DNA of 64,000 nucleotides from Delphinapterus leucas (taxonomy: Eukaryota; Chordata; Mammalia; Artiodactyla; Monodontidae). Location of the stretch: the NCBI RefSeq assembly GCF_002288925.2, contig NW_022098036.1, positions 42,323,381 to 42,387,380 of the forward strand. Reading direction: 5' to 3'. The notes under the pieces were generated by a model that saw only the letters and a list, made by a program, of their open reading frames with translations, was not told where the DNA came from and searched no databases. Below are positions 46,416 through 57,420 of the stretch, in pieces; within the stretch, counting starts at the first letter, position 1; every line of letters begins with the position of its first letter. The position numbers and the translations under genes were made by a program.

Positions 46416-47839
46416 TTTGGTTGGGTTTTAAACTAATCCTCCAGATTGCTTGTCAGTCTGTATTAATCAAAATCACTAGATAACTACTCAGTACTGTTCC
46501 ACTTTGCTCACATAGACAGTCATAGTATTTCATCTTAAAAAAAAAATTGTGAAATAAAAACATCATGGCAATCTGGCTCCCACATCTGTCACCGTGCTGT
46601 TGGCCAGGGCTAATTTGGCTCATTTGGTGAAGTTAGTTGGCCAGGGCCACAGCTCCACAGTGGTCATACTTCGTCTTCCACTCTCAGAAGCTCTTCCTTC
46701 TGAGGACAAGCTTCTCTGATAGAGAAGCTTGCAGGGCTCTTCTTCCCTTCGAGACCTCTAAATCGTATTTTTAAACCTGGATTTTTTATGGTTAGGACCA
46801 AAGGCTGACTACTGTTTATATACAAAGGACTTACTGCAATTCTGTTTACCTTTCTACTGTGAAGAGGATTCATTTCGGTTGAAGTGAGAAAACTCTGTCT
46901 TAATTGGGTATGTCAGGAAAGGAAGATATTAAACCAGGCTAGATATGTAAACTTGTTTTCATTAGGTAATTGCCATTGGAGTCTTAGAGAAGGTAAAATA
47001 ACCTTTCCTCAAACAAGCAAGTGATCACTCTTAATACAGCATGCAAACAAAAGTCTAATTCATGGATGCGCCTACTGTGTCTTTATGCCTCACTGTTCCT
47101 TTCTGTGGGCCCAATATACTTTTGTGCAGAGCCCTACCTCTTATGTCAAGCCATACAGTGACCTTATAGAGAAGGAAGTTGGCTACCAAGTGCAGTTTTC
47201 CACCTAGGAGGACCCTCTTACCCCTCCCTGGGAAGGGTCTGTGCTGCTGAATTATTCCCCTGATAAAATACAATGGATTTGCTCTGAAACATCTGAGGTT
47301 TACCTCGTCTCCCTTGCAACCAGGGTACCTGCCCGCTGGGTGGCTTAGCTGATGTTTGGAGAGTCGTACACACAGGGATTGGACAAAACTCTTTGGTTTC
47401 CTCTCCCTTGCAGTCCTTGCAGTCATTGCGAGGCAGCAAAGGTCATCCCTCCTCCGTTGTGCTTGTGTTCAAGGAAACTGCAAAGTTAAGAAGGAACAGG
47501 GATTATCAAGAGGGACTTCTGGGACTTTCATTTTTAACCTGAGTTGAAAACACGGGGGGTTTGCAGACCTTATTGGTAACCCTTTAAACTGAAGTCAAAG
47601 GGTTCAAAAAGAAAAGGAAAGTCTGTGAAATATATACTAAAGGAAGAAACCACAGTGAGAGAGGGAAGTAATATGTGATTTGGGATAGATGCCTTTGACA
47701 TATTCATTGATCTCAGAGACTTGCAGAGCACTGATAGCACTCTGGCCTCAGGGTGAGGGGCCTTGCCAGCTTCCAGATCAAAGGAGCGCCTAGGTGCTGA
47801 ATCCCTGGCATACTCCCAAGCAAAAGTGCCTGGAGCCAC
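46416..47839. other. Unique sequence, no gene seen
   Basis: Open frames up to 123 codons (minus strand, 47055-47426) overlap others and have no recognised domain. A 12-bp string GTTGGCCAGGGC occurs twice at about 46600 and 46636. Nothing else is identifiable. Confidence 0.45.
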
Positions 47840-48040
47840 ATTTGCTAATTACAGGTTGTGTTCTGCTGTTTCCAAACAGGGTGAAAGTGACAGAAGTTTA
47901 ACTGTGAATAATTACACGCTTGAATAAGTATGTGATTAGCACTATTTGTTGTGGTGGGGACTGGAGTGACGGGACAAGAATGGAGTGATTGCATTATTTA
48001 CAGCTTAATTGTAGACAAGTAATTACTTGTGTAAATGGAT
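47840..48040. promoter_or_regulatory. Candidate conserved non-coding element with TAATTA sites
   Basis: Three exact TAATTA homeodomain core sites lie at 47846-47851, 47909-47914 and 48020-48025, plus a CTTAATTG site at 48004-48011 and a forkhead-like TTATTTACAG near 47995. The segment is not repetitive. The even clustering within 180 bp in balanced-composition DNA is suggestive of an enhancer. Function is inferred. Confidence 0.3.
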
Positions 48041-49499
48041 GGTGTGGGGTGAGAGAGGACCTGCAGAAGAATGTAGATGATCTGAAATTCAACGTCTTAA
48101 ACCAGTCACCCTGGCCCCCTCCGCCAACCCCCTCTGAGCTTGATAAAGAGAATCAACTATGCATTTCTTGAACGAAATCCGTTAGAATGTTAAATGTCTT
48201 GTTCAGTCTAAGCAAAGGAGCAGCAGAGACATTTAAAAAAAAAAATCTCAGCTTGGAAAGTAATAAATCACAAATGCCACCTAGTGGTTCTTAGTATCCG
48301 GTCGCTGCGTTATCTCTAAGTGTAGCCATAACCCTGTTCCAGTGAGGATTTTTCTAGTGGAGGAAGGGGTGTTCTAGCTGTGGAATTGAATTGAATGGAC
48401 CAGAACTCCAAGTCCATCACTTCATCCCCAGTTTCTCTCCTTACCCCGGCCTGCCTCACCAGTCCGCCTTAAAACCCGCCTACGCAGATCACCATAGTCT
48501 GAAATTCGTCTCCACTTTACACCATTGTAACTTCGACAGATACAGTGGAAATTTGACTTCAGATCACTTTGTAGTTTTTACTTTCCCCAAGCCACTAAAA
48601 TAATAAATGAAAAAGTCAATAGTTTTCTTGATCTGGGAGTAGACTCATGGTCGTGTTTCCCTGCCTCTCACTTCTCATTCACCAGGTGGTTTAAAGCCAC
48701 TTTCCCAATTACTACACCCTTCGTTTCAAGTGTTCACATCTAGATTTGAATCCAGAGGGGCCCTGGTGCTAAAAACTCTCCCAGAGGAAGTGCCTGTATG
48801 CTAAGAGCTTTGGAGGGGAGGAGCAGAGAGAATAATTTTTTGTTAAGTCTTGTTTCTTTTCACACGCTCCCTTCTCCCTGAGCTTCTTCTCATGATTTCA
48901 TTAAATAATAAATAGAAAAATCAATTTTCCTTAACAGGTCAACATTGTACAAGTAAAATGCCTTGAGAAGGACCCAGAGGCTATTGCTGTAAACCCAACA
49001 GTACAAGCTGAGCTGAAAGCTGCCCTGCTGTGTGGCTCTGCGCAGATGCCATCTTCCACAACCAACAGGGCTGCCTTCAGAGTCTCTGTTTCTCTGCTTG
49101 TAACACCAGGAAAAATTGTAGTGGTGATGCACCTGTCTCAGGCCACCAACCTAAGGTGCCCTTTGTATCGGGTGGTCACTTTCCATTTGAGACAGCTACA
49201 ATTTCATATACAGGTTGTCACTTCCTATCGCGGGTCCGTTTCCTTGTGTGATTACCACTCTCAGCAGGATATCCGTGCCATTCCCTTTGTGAGACACTCC
49301 CCTGCAGGCGACCAGGGCGACCTCTCTCCTTCTCAGGACTGCCTGCGCAAATCCTTGGATTCTATCACCCCTCAAGATATGTCTAATTAGATCACAGGGA
49401 CACCACTTACTGGTATGTCACCAGAAGTCCTTAAGTTAGGCACATCACCCTTAGATGATGTATTAATTTCGCTTCTTTATTTTCTGTGTTTCCGATGCT
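48041..49499. other. Unique sequence
   Basis: Balanced composition. Plus-strand frames of up to 114 codons (49046-49390) have no recognised domain. No transposon is identified. Confidence 0.45.
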
Positions 49500-49985
49500 T
49501 TGACAGTTGGGGCTTTGCTGACACTGTAGCCGATCCCCAAAATAGTAAACAACTCACCTGCTAGAGGGCCTTTCACATGCAAACTAACCAATCCAGAGTC
49601 CATACCCTCCCCCAGCCCCTCTCTATTAGGTTCTTACACTCCATCCAGGCCACTATCCCCACCCGCAACCCCTGCCCTAGTACCAGACAACTAGACACAG
49701 TCTTATACCCCAGAGCCCACTGGAATTATTCAAACTATCCAATCCTAAACCTGCTTACCCTGCCTTGCCCCATTCCTTCCCTCAGGAAACGAGAATAAAA
49801 GTTCACGTCCATGCTTTCCCCTTGCTCTCCATTCTTCCTGATCAACCGTGGTGCATCCTGATGTGACCATGCACGGCAGGCATGGCACGGCCCCTCCTCA
49901 TGGGAACTGTGAATAACAACCATCTTTTCAATGGCAATGGACTCCTGATTTGTTGACCTCACCAAACCTGAATGACAACAAACGT
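49500..49985 (+). repeat. Probable LTR of an endogenous retrovirus
   Basis: The layout resembles an LTR. A C-rich upstream region is followed by a TATA-like GAGAATAAAAG at 49790-49800, then CTTGCTCTCCATTCTTCCTG and GGGAACTGTGAATAACAACC. No internal retroviral sequence is seen next to it, so it would be a solo or partial LTR. The edges and family are not resolved. Confidence 0.4.
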
Positions 49986-50218
49986 AAATGTTAATACAGA
50001 TAGCCCTCATGCTTCTCCAGAATGGTTATTCCAGCCTATTATCACTTTTTCCTTTTTCCTTGGAGCTCTCATCCCAAATGCTCATTGAACAACACACCCA
50101 TCTTATAGTAGGGAAAACTCATTTCATCGGAAAACTTGTGCTGGGTTGCCACATGCCAACTTATTCTTAGCTCTTCTCCTTGCTCTGTCACAGACAACAC
50201 TCTGCCCACAAGGGGCAT

Positions 50219-50435
50219 ATTTCACTCTTTTTAAGAAAACAATTTTATTGGAGTATAGTTGATTTACAATGCTGTGTTAGTTTCTGCTGTGCAGCAAAGT
50301 GAACCAGTTATACATATACATATATCCACTCTTTTTTAGATTCTTTCCCATATAGGTCATTACAGAGTACTGAGTAGAGTTCCCTGTGCTGTACAGTAGG
50401 TCCTTATTTGTTATCTCTTTGAACATTTCACTCTT
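50219..50435 (-). mobile_element. L1-related 3'-UTR fragment with 11-bp target-site duplication
   Basis: ATTGGAGTATAGTTGATTTA, CAATGCTGTGTTAGTTTCTG, TGTGCAGCAAAGTGAACCAG, TTATACATATACATATATCC and GAGTTCCCTGTGCTGTACAG form a block common in cetartiodactyl genomes. The flanks ATTTCACTCTT at 50219-50229 and 50425-50435 are identical. A T/A-rich end on the left indicates minus orientation. Confidence 0.8.
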
Positions 50436-52986
50436 AAAAATACTGGTCACCTCATCCCACTCTGCCTACCCAAGGGAGTAGCTCTTTTCTCAGAAATGGT
50501 TGACCTGACACACATACTCTTAAATTCCCTGCTAACTTGAGAATGACCCTTTTGGAACTATTTTTTCTCTTCTTCACTTCACCATTCTGATTTCGTGCTT
50601 CCGTTTGTTTTGAAATATCTAAAATCGACTTCAGATTTTGAAAAACAGAGACCGGCCTTCAGCCAAAGACCAAAGGGCTGAGATGGAAATGTCAGGATGA
50701 AAAAGGAAGTTTGCTGGAAAGTCAGCTTGGAGCTTGGCCCCAGCTCTACAAAGGACCAACAGAGTGAGTCTGGCCATGTCACAACTAATCAAAACCTTAT
50801 GTTTCTAAGTGCAAACTGAGAAACTGAGTTAGGTGAGCATCCTTGGAAGGGACACGGTGCACCCTTAGGAAGCAGCCCCTCCTGGGATAACCTCTTTTGG
50901 ATAATTCCAAATACGTCAAAAAGATACACACTCCTGCCCTGAATGAAAAATCTCTTTCCAACGTGCTCTTTGCCTTCCATATCATGAAGTCTTCTCATTT
51001 TCAACTTGTGTCAGCCATATGCCATTGACCCTACTCCGTTCTCCATTACTGTAACTCCTTGCAAATCTGTCAGACGTTGGTGCCCCAGGAGTGACCAGCA
51101 AATCTGGCTGAATTGCATAGCTGGTTCTCAGGGACCCATCCTAGGCAAGGAGTCTCCAATCATCCCATATCCACAGGGACCTCATTTTGGATTCGTATCC
51201 TTCATGAGACAGGCAAGGGTGCCATTCATGTCAGGGCTGATTCAGATCATTTTTTCCAAATGATGAAGTGAGCGGCACTTCTTCATCCCAGATCTTCTCC
51301 AATCAGTGTTTTCTATGATACAAACACCAGCCCTATTGTATATGTTGCCACTGCTCAGGAAATTCTATTCTTACCATAATGCTTTCCCTCAAGCTGTGCT
51401 TTCTAAAACCATAGAAAAGGTGTGCTTTGACTGAAAGCATGTTGAAGGTTACTGGACATCAGCATAACCCTAGTCATTGCCAAAAACTTTCATTGAATAA
51501 ATAAAGGGTGTTTTTACTTTCTCAGCTATGTCAATAGTGAGCACATAAACCGTCTATCCTAAAGGAACTAAACCTATTGTATTTTTAAAAATTAATATAT
51601 GTTAGCTATTTTGTGGAAGGTTGGGAGGATGGTGAGAGGCTTTGTGTTGTCTTTTGCTTTCGTTTTATAGCCATGAATGCAAGATGTTCTATCCCTCATC
51701 ACTTGAACAGCCAGCCATTACACACACCGATCAGAAGAGAATGCTAAATTGCTGGTGACTGCAATGGCATAAGCTATGTTTAATCATTTACTTTGAATCT
51801 CTTTAAGATGATAATACCCTAGCCTATAAGAGAATCAATATGTTGCATTAAAACAGGATTTGATGTCGCATAATACAATATTTAAAAGCACAATGGAAAA
51901 GATTCTCACAAGAACAATTCGGCCCTAAGTAGAAACAGATGATGGCTGCTATGATTTCCACTCTCCTATTTTTAAAGGAGAAGCAGTTTCTTTTTTTTTT
52001 GAAAGGCATATTTTTGAGAATGTTCTGTTCTATCAAAAGTTGTAAATGCTGTGAGGCCATTGAGCTTAAATGCTTTTAGATTAGTTTTTAAAGAACCATA
52101 TAATATGCCCGGGAAGCAGGACAGCGTGATCTTAATCCCCATTGTAGTGAAGTAGAAGCTCAAAATGTCACGAGGTGCCATGCCAAAGCAACAAGGGAAC
52201 ATCCCAGGGTACATGTTGATGGGAATTATCACTCTTCCTTACTCATTTTCTTCCTCCAGTCAAAACAGCAGGGTCTCTGGCTTGAAACTGGGCTAAAAGG
52301 AACAGCATCAATTCAGGAGAGGATGAATGAAGGGAGAGTGGAGTGGAAATCAGGACACCTCTCCAAGAGCTTTTAGGTGATGAGTCAAATGGCTGTGCAC
52401 CAAGCAAATTGGGGATGCAGCTGAGCTCATCAGGGGAGTTTCTAAGGCATGTATCCTCCAAGGTCCCTCTAGGTACTCCTCTGATATTGCCAAGTATTTG
52501 GGTTTAGTAAAAAGAGGACTTACTTGACTGGGATTCAGGCTTGGCCACTAATTTGCTGAGTTTAAGGCTTCAGATCTTTTAAAATTGTGTACAAAGCCAT
52601 TTCCTCTCCCACAAGGACTTCCTGGTGTTAGTGAATCAATGGCTCAGATGTGCTTTGAGCTCCTTGGCCAGGTTTTAACATCCCAAGGTGTTACTCTCTG
52701 TGTATGATTTCCTGACTCCAGTCCGTTCAACAGCAGTTACACCCAATGCCCATGTCTTTGAGCTGGGACAGGTAGAGAACTGGGATTTCCTTTGTTCACC
52801 CACTCTATGACCTAAGGCAGTCTGGCACAGAGTGGTGTTGTGGATGGATGAGCATCTGTTCTTATTTACAAGGATGCTATAGAGTACTGTCATGCTCATC
52901 TCCTACCTCCTGGGGCTTTTGTGAGGTTTATCGTGATTATTCCAGCAGTGCACCAGAGAAGACAAGAGCTTTGGAAGTATAAAATA
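50436..52986. other. Unique sequence, no gene seen
   Basis: Short overlapping frames up to 86 codons, none with a domain. A weak MIR3-like string occurs near 52.52-52.62 kb (GGGATTCAGGCTTGGCCACT) but is not called. An A/T run lies at 51991-52000. Confidence 0.45.
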
Positions 52987-53318
52987 CATTTAGTGGGCTT
53001 CCCTGGTGGCGCAGTGGTTGAGAATCTGCCTGCTAATGCAGGGGACATGGGTTCGAGCCCTGGTCTGGGAAGTTCCCACATGCCGCGGAGCGGCTGGGCC
53101 CGTGAGCCACAACTACTGAGCCTGCGCGTCTGGAGCCTGTGCTCCGCAACAAGAGAAGCCGTGATAGTGAGAGGCCCGCGCACCGCGATGAAGAGTGGCC
53201 CCCTGCTTGCCACAGCTAGAGAAAGCCCTCGCACAGAAATGAAGACCCAACACAGCCAAAAATAAAATAAATAAATAAACAAAAAAACAAACAAAACAAA
53301 AAATATATATATATTTAG
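52987..53318 (+). repeat. CHR-type SINE, structurally intermediate form
   Basis: The head GGGCTTCCCTGGTGGCGCAG begins at 52995, and the B box GGTTCGAGCCC is intact. The body has the short-form junction (GAGCCTGCGCGTCTGGAGCC) but keeps the older 3' tail (ATGAAGAGTGGCCCCC ... CACAGCCAAAAATAAAATAA), which the short copies lack. Target-site duplication: ATTTAGT on both sides (52988-52994; 53313-53319, approximate). It therefore seems to represent a stage between the full-length and short subfamilies. Confidence 0.93.
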
Positions 53319-53779
53319 TGTTTGCTGATGACTAACAGTGCTTTTGATTTTCCACTTACTTTAAATTTGGGATTTTCTTCAACATGGAATTCATTCTGAA
53401 TGTGCTCAGGAGGTGAAAGTTGGTGAGGCCAAGTATCTCAACATTATTTTGGTGATACTTTTTTTTAAATTTAATTTTATGTTGTTGAACTCATAGGTGC
53501 ACAAGAAGCTTGTATGTAACATCAATAGACACACTTTCAGTGTGGTTCTCCTTAGTTAGGATGTCGTCACTTCCCGGATCCCTATCCTCTCTTCTCTTTT
53601 CATCTGCCTTTCCCTCGGTGAGCTTTAATCTACATTCATGGCTTCAGCTGAGCTCAGATGAGAATATACAGCATGATGTTCCATAGCTTCCAACCAAAGA
53701 GTAAACTTTTTTTTTCAAAATAATATTTGTATTTCTTCTTCCTAACTTTGGAATTTTGTAATTACACTTAAATCTCTCT

Positions 53780-54862
53780 TTCACATCCCCAAGGTCCATT
53801 TAATTACCACGTTGTGATACTCTATCTACTAACCACTACAGACATCCATTCTGTCCTCTCTATGTGCGCTGCCACTAATGTTGGGGATATTGTAGAAGCA
53901 TCCTAACACTTCTACTGACTCAGTCACACTTACTTCCAACCCCTCTAGTTGCTGTCAGAGTAATCTTTCTAATACAAAAATCTCATCATGCTTAAAACCC
54001 TTCAATCGTTCCCCACTGTTTTCATGCAGAATCTGTTCTGACTCTTCTGTCCATTTTCATCTCTTGTAACTTCCTAATACTCACATTATGCTCCCAGTCA
54101 TACCAGAGTACTTGCATTTTAAAATCAGTCATGTTGGGCTTCCCTGGGGGGCACAGTGGTTAAGAATCCGCCTGCCAACGCAGGGGACATGGGTTTGAGT
54201 CCTGGTCCGGGAAGACCCCACATGCCGCGGAGCAACTAAGCCCGTGCGCTACAACTACTGAGCCTGAGCTCTAGAGTCCACGTGCCACAACTACTGAAGC
54301 CCGCGTGCCTAGAGCCCGTGCTGTGCAACAAGAGAAGCCACCGCAGTGAGAAGCCCGTGCACCGCAGAGAAGAGTAGCCCCCCTTTGCCGCAACTAGAGA
54401 AAACCTGCACGCAGCGACGAAGATCCACCACAGCCAAAAGTAAATAAAAATAAATAAATAATAAAAACAGTCATGTTCTTTCATGCCTCTGCCCTTGGGC
54501 CAATTGTTCTCTATTTCTAGAATGACTTTCCAACTACCTTGCCTTTTTTTAATTTTTATTTTAGGATTAACTGACTTGCTTTTCAAGATTCAGTTCAGTT
54601 ATTTCCCAGAGATTCAAATCAGAAGATCTTCTCAGAATTCCCTGATCTGAGCTAGATGCCTCCAGTTTTGAGTTCCCAAAGTACCCTGTGCACACCTGTC
54701 ACAGCAACTATCACACACTGTTGTTTCGCAGTATCAGCCCTCATGTGTCTCTCTCTCTCCACTGCACTATGGCCTCTCTGAGTGCTGGTTTTCACTTTTC
54801 TTTTTTAATCTTTTTATTCCTGAAGTCTAGCCTAATACCTGGCACACAATAGGGGATAAAAC
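53780..54862 (+). mobile_element. L2 LINE 3' portion, split by a SINE
   Basis: Before the SINE: CAGAGTAATCTTTCTAATAC, ATCATGCTTAAAACCCTTCA, ATCGTTCCCCACTG and CTTCCTAATACTCACATTAT. After it: TTTTCAAGATTCAGTTCAGT, TTCTCAGAATTCCCTGATCT, CAGCAACTATCACACACTGT and TAATACCTGGCACACAATAG. This is the L2 3' order in plus orientation, interrupted at 54136-54462 by a SINE. It is decayed and has no intact frame. Confidence 0.82.
54121..54477 (+). repeat. CHR-type SINE, full-length older form, nested in L2
   Basis: The head GGGCTTCCCTGGGGGGCACA begins at 54136. The full body includes GTGCCACAACTACTGAAGCC, absent from short copies, and the complete 3' tail CACAGCCAAAAGTAAATAAA. The 15-bp flanks AAAATCAGTCATGTT (54121-54135) and AAAAACAGTCATGTT (54463-54477) differ at one base. 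Its length and divergence are greater than those of the short copies, fitting an older insertion. Confidence 0.95.
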
Positions 54863-55039
54863 TAAGAAGAAACTTAGATTCTGAGGGGGGATAAACTTCC
54901 TTTTCTTATAATGGAAAGTATAGTTTGCCTGTTGTAAAGAATGACAACATAAAGCCCATTTAAATAAAAATGCGTTGGGATAGAATTCTGATTTCATATT
55001 CTGGAGGACTGAGTGGATATATCACCCAAAAGATTTCTG

Positions 55040-55490
55040 AGGAACTTGGAGAAAGCAGATCTGGTAATCTAACCTAGGAAGTGGATTCGAATTGCCTGTA
55101 AAACAGAAAATAGGAAAATGTTTGGAGGCCCAAACATAGTGTGGCTGAGGGAGGAATGCTCACCCAGCCTTCCATCAGCTTTCCTACCTTTCCCAGCACC
55201 CTTTGCTGTTAGACAGGGCCATGTACCCTGCCCAGTCCTGGCTAATGAAATGTGACCTGTGTCACTTCCAGGATAAGGCAGTGAAAAGCCCATGCTTGAG
55301 CCTTTCTCTCTATGATGCCAGGGCAATTGATGAGATGATGCTGTACATGTTGCATTTACAAGAAGGGAGAGTTCTATCAGTTTGGGTGACAGTCTGGAAC
55401 AGAGCTTTGTGCAGACTAATATGAGAAATAAAGTGTGTGGTATCAAACCTCTGAGATTTTGGAGGGTGTGTGTGTTATCGCATCATAATC
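55040..55490 (+). repeat. Old interspersed repeat, same family as 23.03 and 58.68 kb
   Basis: CAGCACCCTTTGCTGTTAGA, CAGGGCCATGTACCCTGCCC, AATGAAATGTGACCTGTGTC and CACTTCCAGGATAAGG, then GAGAAATAAAGTGTGTGGTA and CTCTGAGATTTTGGAGGGTG, form a recognised mammalian repeat layout with a polyadenylation-type AATAAA near the 3' end. The frames of 73 and 125 codons across it are chance. Confidence 0.6.
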
Positions 55491-55639
55491 TAGACTATCT
55501 TAATAGAGAAATGATTTAGAAATAAAACAAAGGAATAGAAATGTCCTTTTTAAAACTGGATGACAGTAATTTGATGCAGATAAGTGATGTCATCCTTCTC
55601 CAAGGACATTTAAACCTGAATTCTTCTACAGAGTACTGC

Positions 55640-56115
55640 TGAGAGACAGTTCTCCATGGACCTCTCACATGTCTGCATGTCTTATGAGCAAAGAACTGAC
55701 TTCCTTGTTTTGTACTGTCTTTTCAAGGATATTTGCTCAGTGAACATCCTTGGAAAATAGAAATAGTGTCCCTTTTTGGAGCAAAGGGCAGGGTAACTTT
55801 CAGCCTTGGAAGATAGTGTGTCACTCTGGAACAGTGGACAGACATGCTCATGCCACATCCAGTATATGAGATTATGTTCCCTAATATCACAGTTCCTCTT
55901 CTGTATTGCAATCCATTGCATGTGCAGGTGTTACCTGGCCCTCTTCATGTTGCCCTCTGGGAATTGGGGCTTGGGGATCAGTACAAGAAAATGCTGAAAT
56001 GCTGGCTACTTCTATTTCTGTGAGCAATAAAGATTTTTGTTTCTAACCCAGGGTTTTCATGTCTTTTGCCAGCATCCGTGAAACTGGAGTGTAGTATCTT
56101 AGTTTGCGAGTCATG
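55640..56115 (+). repeat. LTR-like old repeat
   Basis: The 3' part GTGAGCAATAAAGATTTTTG, TTTCTAACCCAGGGTTTTCA, TGTCTTTTGCCAGCATCCGT, GAAACTGG looks like an LTR R/U5 segment with a poly(A) signal (AATAAA at about 56025). The upstream sequence is less familiar. No internal retroviral genes are seen. Family unresolved. Confidence 0.45.
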
Positions 56116-56489
56116 TAAAATCTCAGACCTTCACAGTTCTTGACAAATACTAGGAAAATCAAGTTCAGTATAGGGGCAGGGCTTGACTTAATGACAGTTA
56201 GTTGTATGATACCATTCCTGAGAATCAAACAGATCGTGGATAAAGGAAAGACTTCTCAGGGGCTCAGAGCTGCTGAGGCCTCCATCAGAATACAAAGGAA
56301 CTGATCTCAAAGAGAGTGAGTGCTTCATAGCCCAGGTGGAAAAATGCCTTTCATGTGCAGTAGATAAGGCATTAGGAAAGAACTTTTAGAATCAGTGCAG
56401 CTTCAAAGTACAAGTGCAGTGCTGAGAATTCTAGAACATGATGATTTCTGGCTGCCCATGGGAGTAGGAGAGGAGAAGGTATACAAAGG

Positions 56490-56860
56490 AAGAAATCACT
56501 TTAGAAACTATTTTGGCATTATCATATGTAACAACATGCACACACGCTGAGATCTAACAATTCCACTTCTAGATGTATTCTCTATAGAAACTCTTACAAA
56601 AGTGCATCAGGAGGCCAGAAGAATATTCACAGCAGCACTTCTTGTTAAAACAAAATAGTGGAAACTACCCAAATGACAATTGACAGGAGAATGTATAAAT
56701 ACATTGCATTATGATCCTACAATAGAATATTATGCAGCAGTGAAAACAAAGCAACACAGTTGGACGGACCCTAGACCATAAGAATAACTCAGTACAAAAT
56801 ACACACAGTGTTTTACAATTTTTATGAAGCTCAGAACAAAACAAAATTGGTAATATATTG
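56490..56860 (+). mobile_element. L1 LINE 3' fragment, first part
   Basis: TTTAGAAACTATTTTGGCAT, CTAACAATTCCACTTCTAGA, AATATTCACAGCAGCACTTC, CAATTGACAGGAGAATGTAT and TATGCAGCAGTGAAAACAAA reproduce the late L1 ORF2/3' region. The frame is broken. It continues after an insertion at about 57.15 kb. Confidence 0.85.
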
Positions 56861-57145
56861 TTTAAAGCCGTGCTTTAAAAACTTTTTGACAATTGGCCAA
56901 AGGAAGAAATACATCTTACACTGAGATCCATGGACCACTGTAAGAAATGATTTCACACACATACTATAATACACACACACACACACAGAATGAAACAAAT
57001 TTTCGTGCAACATTACCTACCCTTATCATGTCCAGCGTACTCTGATGTTTTCCATTCCCTTGTATTCTATTTCATTAGAACCAAATTCTGATCATGATCT
57101 ATTAATTTGATTACATGGCCATAACCTGAATGGAAAGACTATTGA
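56861..57145 (+). repeat. Insertion inside L1, probable old DNA-transposon relic with CA tract
   Basis: The interval starts GCCGTGCTTTAAAAACTTTT and includes ACTGAGATCCATGGACCACT, (CA)8 at 56971-56987, TTATCATGTCCAGCGTACTC and CATGATCTATTAATTTGATT. This matches my memory of a common mammalian repeat with the layout 'gatcgcgacccac ... acacac ... gcaacatactctgatgttttc', whose name I cannot give. L1 3' sequence resumes afterwards. Confidence 0.5.
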
Positions 57146-57149
57146 TTTA

Positions 57150-57420
57150 GGGATACTTATGTATGTGGTAAAGCTATAAATATAAGCAATAGAATAATAA
57201 ACACAAAATATGTCACAGTGGTGAGTAGCAGAAAATGGGATTGTGGGGGGGAGGAGCTCACAGGTAGTAATAGTGAGATTGATAACATTTTAGTTTTAAT
57301 TATGGTGTTGGGCTCATGAATATTTATTTCATTATGTTACTTAATTACATATTTACATTGCATATATTATGTGCATGTATCAATTATAACAAAATATTTT
57401 TACAAAGAGAAAGAATAAAG
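57150..57420 (+). mobile_element. L1 LINE 3' fragment, second part (3' UTR)
   Basis: ATTTAGGGATACTTATGTAT, GTGGTAAAGCTATAAATATA, GTGGGGGGGAGGAGCTCACA, TTATGGTGTTGGGCTCATGA, ATATTTATTTCATTATGTTA and TTATGTGCATGTATCAATTA are a typical old L1 3' UTR. It lines up as the continuation of the copy at 56.49-56.86 kb. Confidence 0.72.

Noticed and set aside
46196..46483. 95-codon frame crossing the N gap
   Set aside because: It reads through the assembly gap and starts in a SINE, so it is meaningless.
47055..47439. Overlapping minus-strand frames of 123 and 73 codons
   Set aside because: No domain, signal or conservation evidence; consistent with chance in more GC-rich sequence.
52896..53294. 132-codon minus frame with a hydrophobic start (FLFIYLFYFWLCWVF)
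   Set aside because: It is the antisense translation of the SINE at 53.0 kb and its AT-rich tail. A similar peptide appears over the SINE at 54.2 kb.
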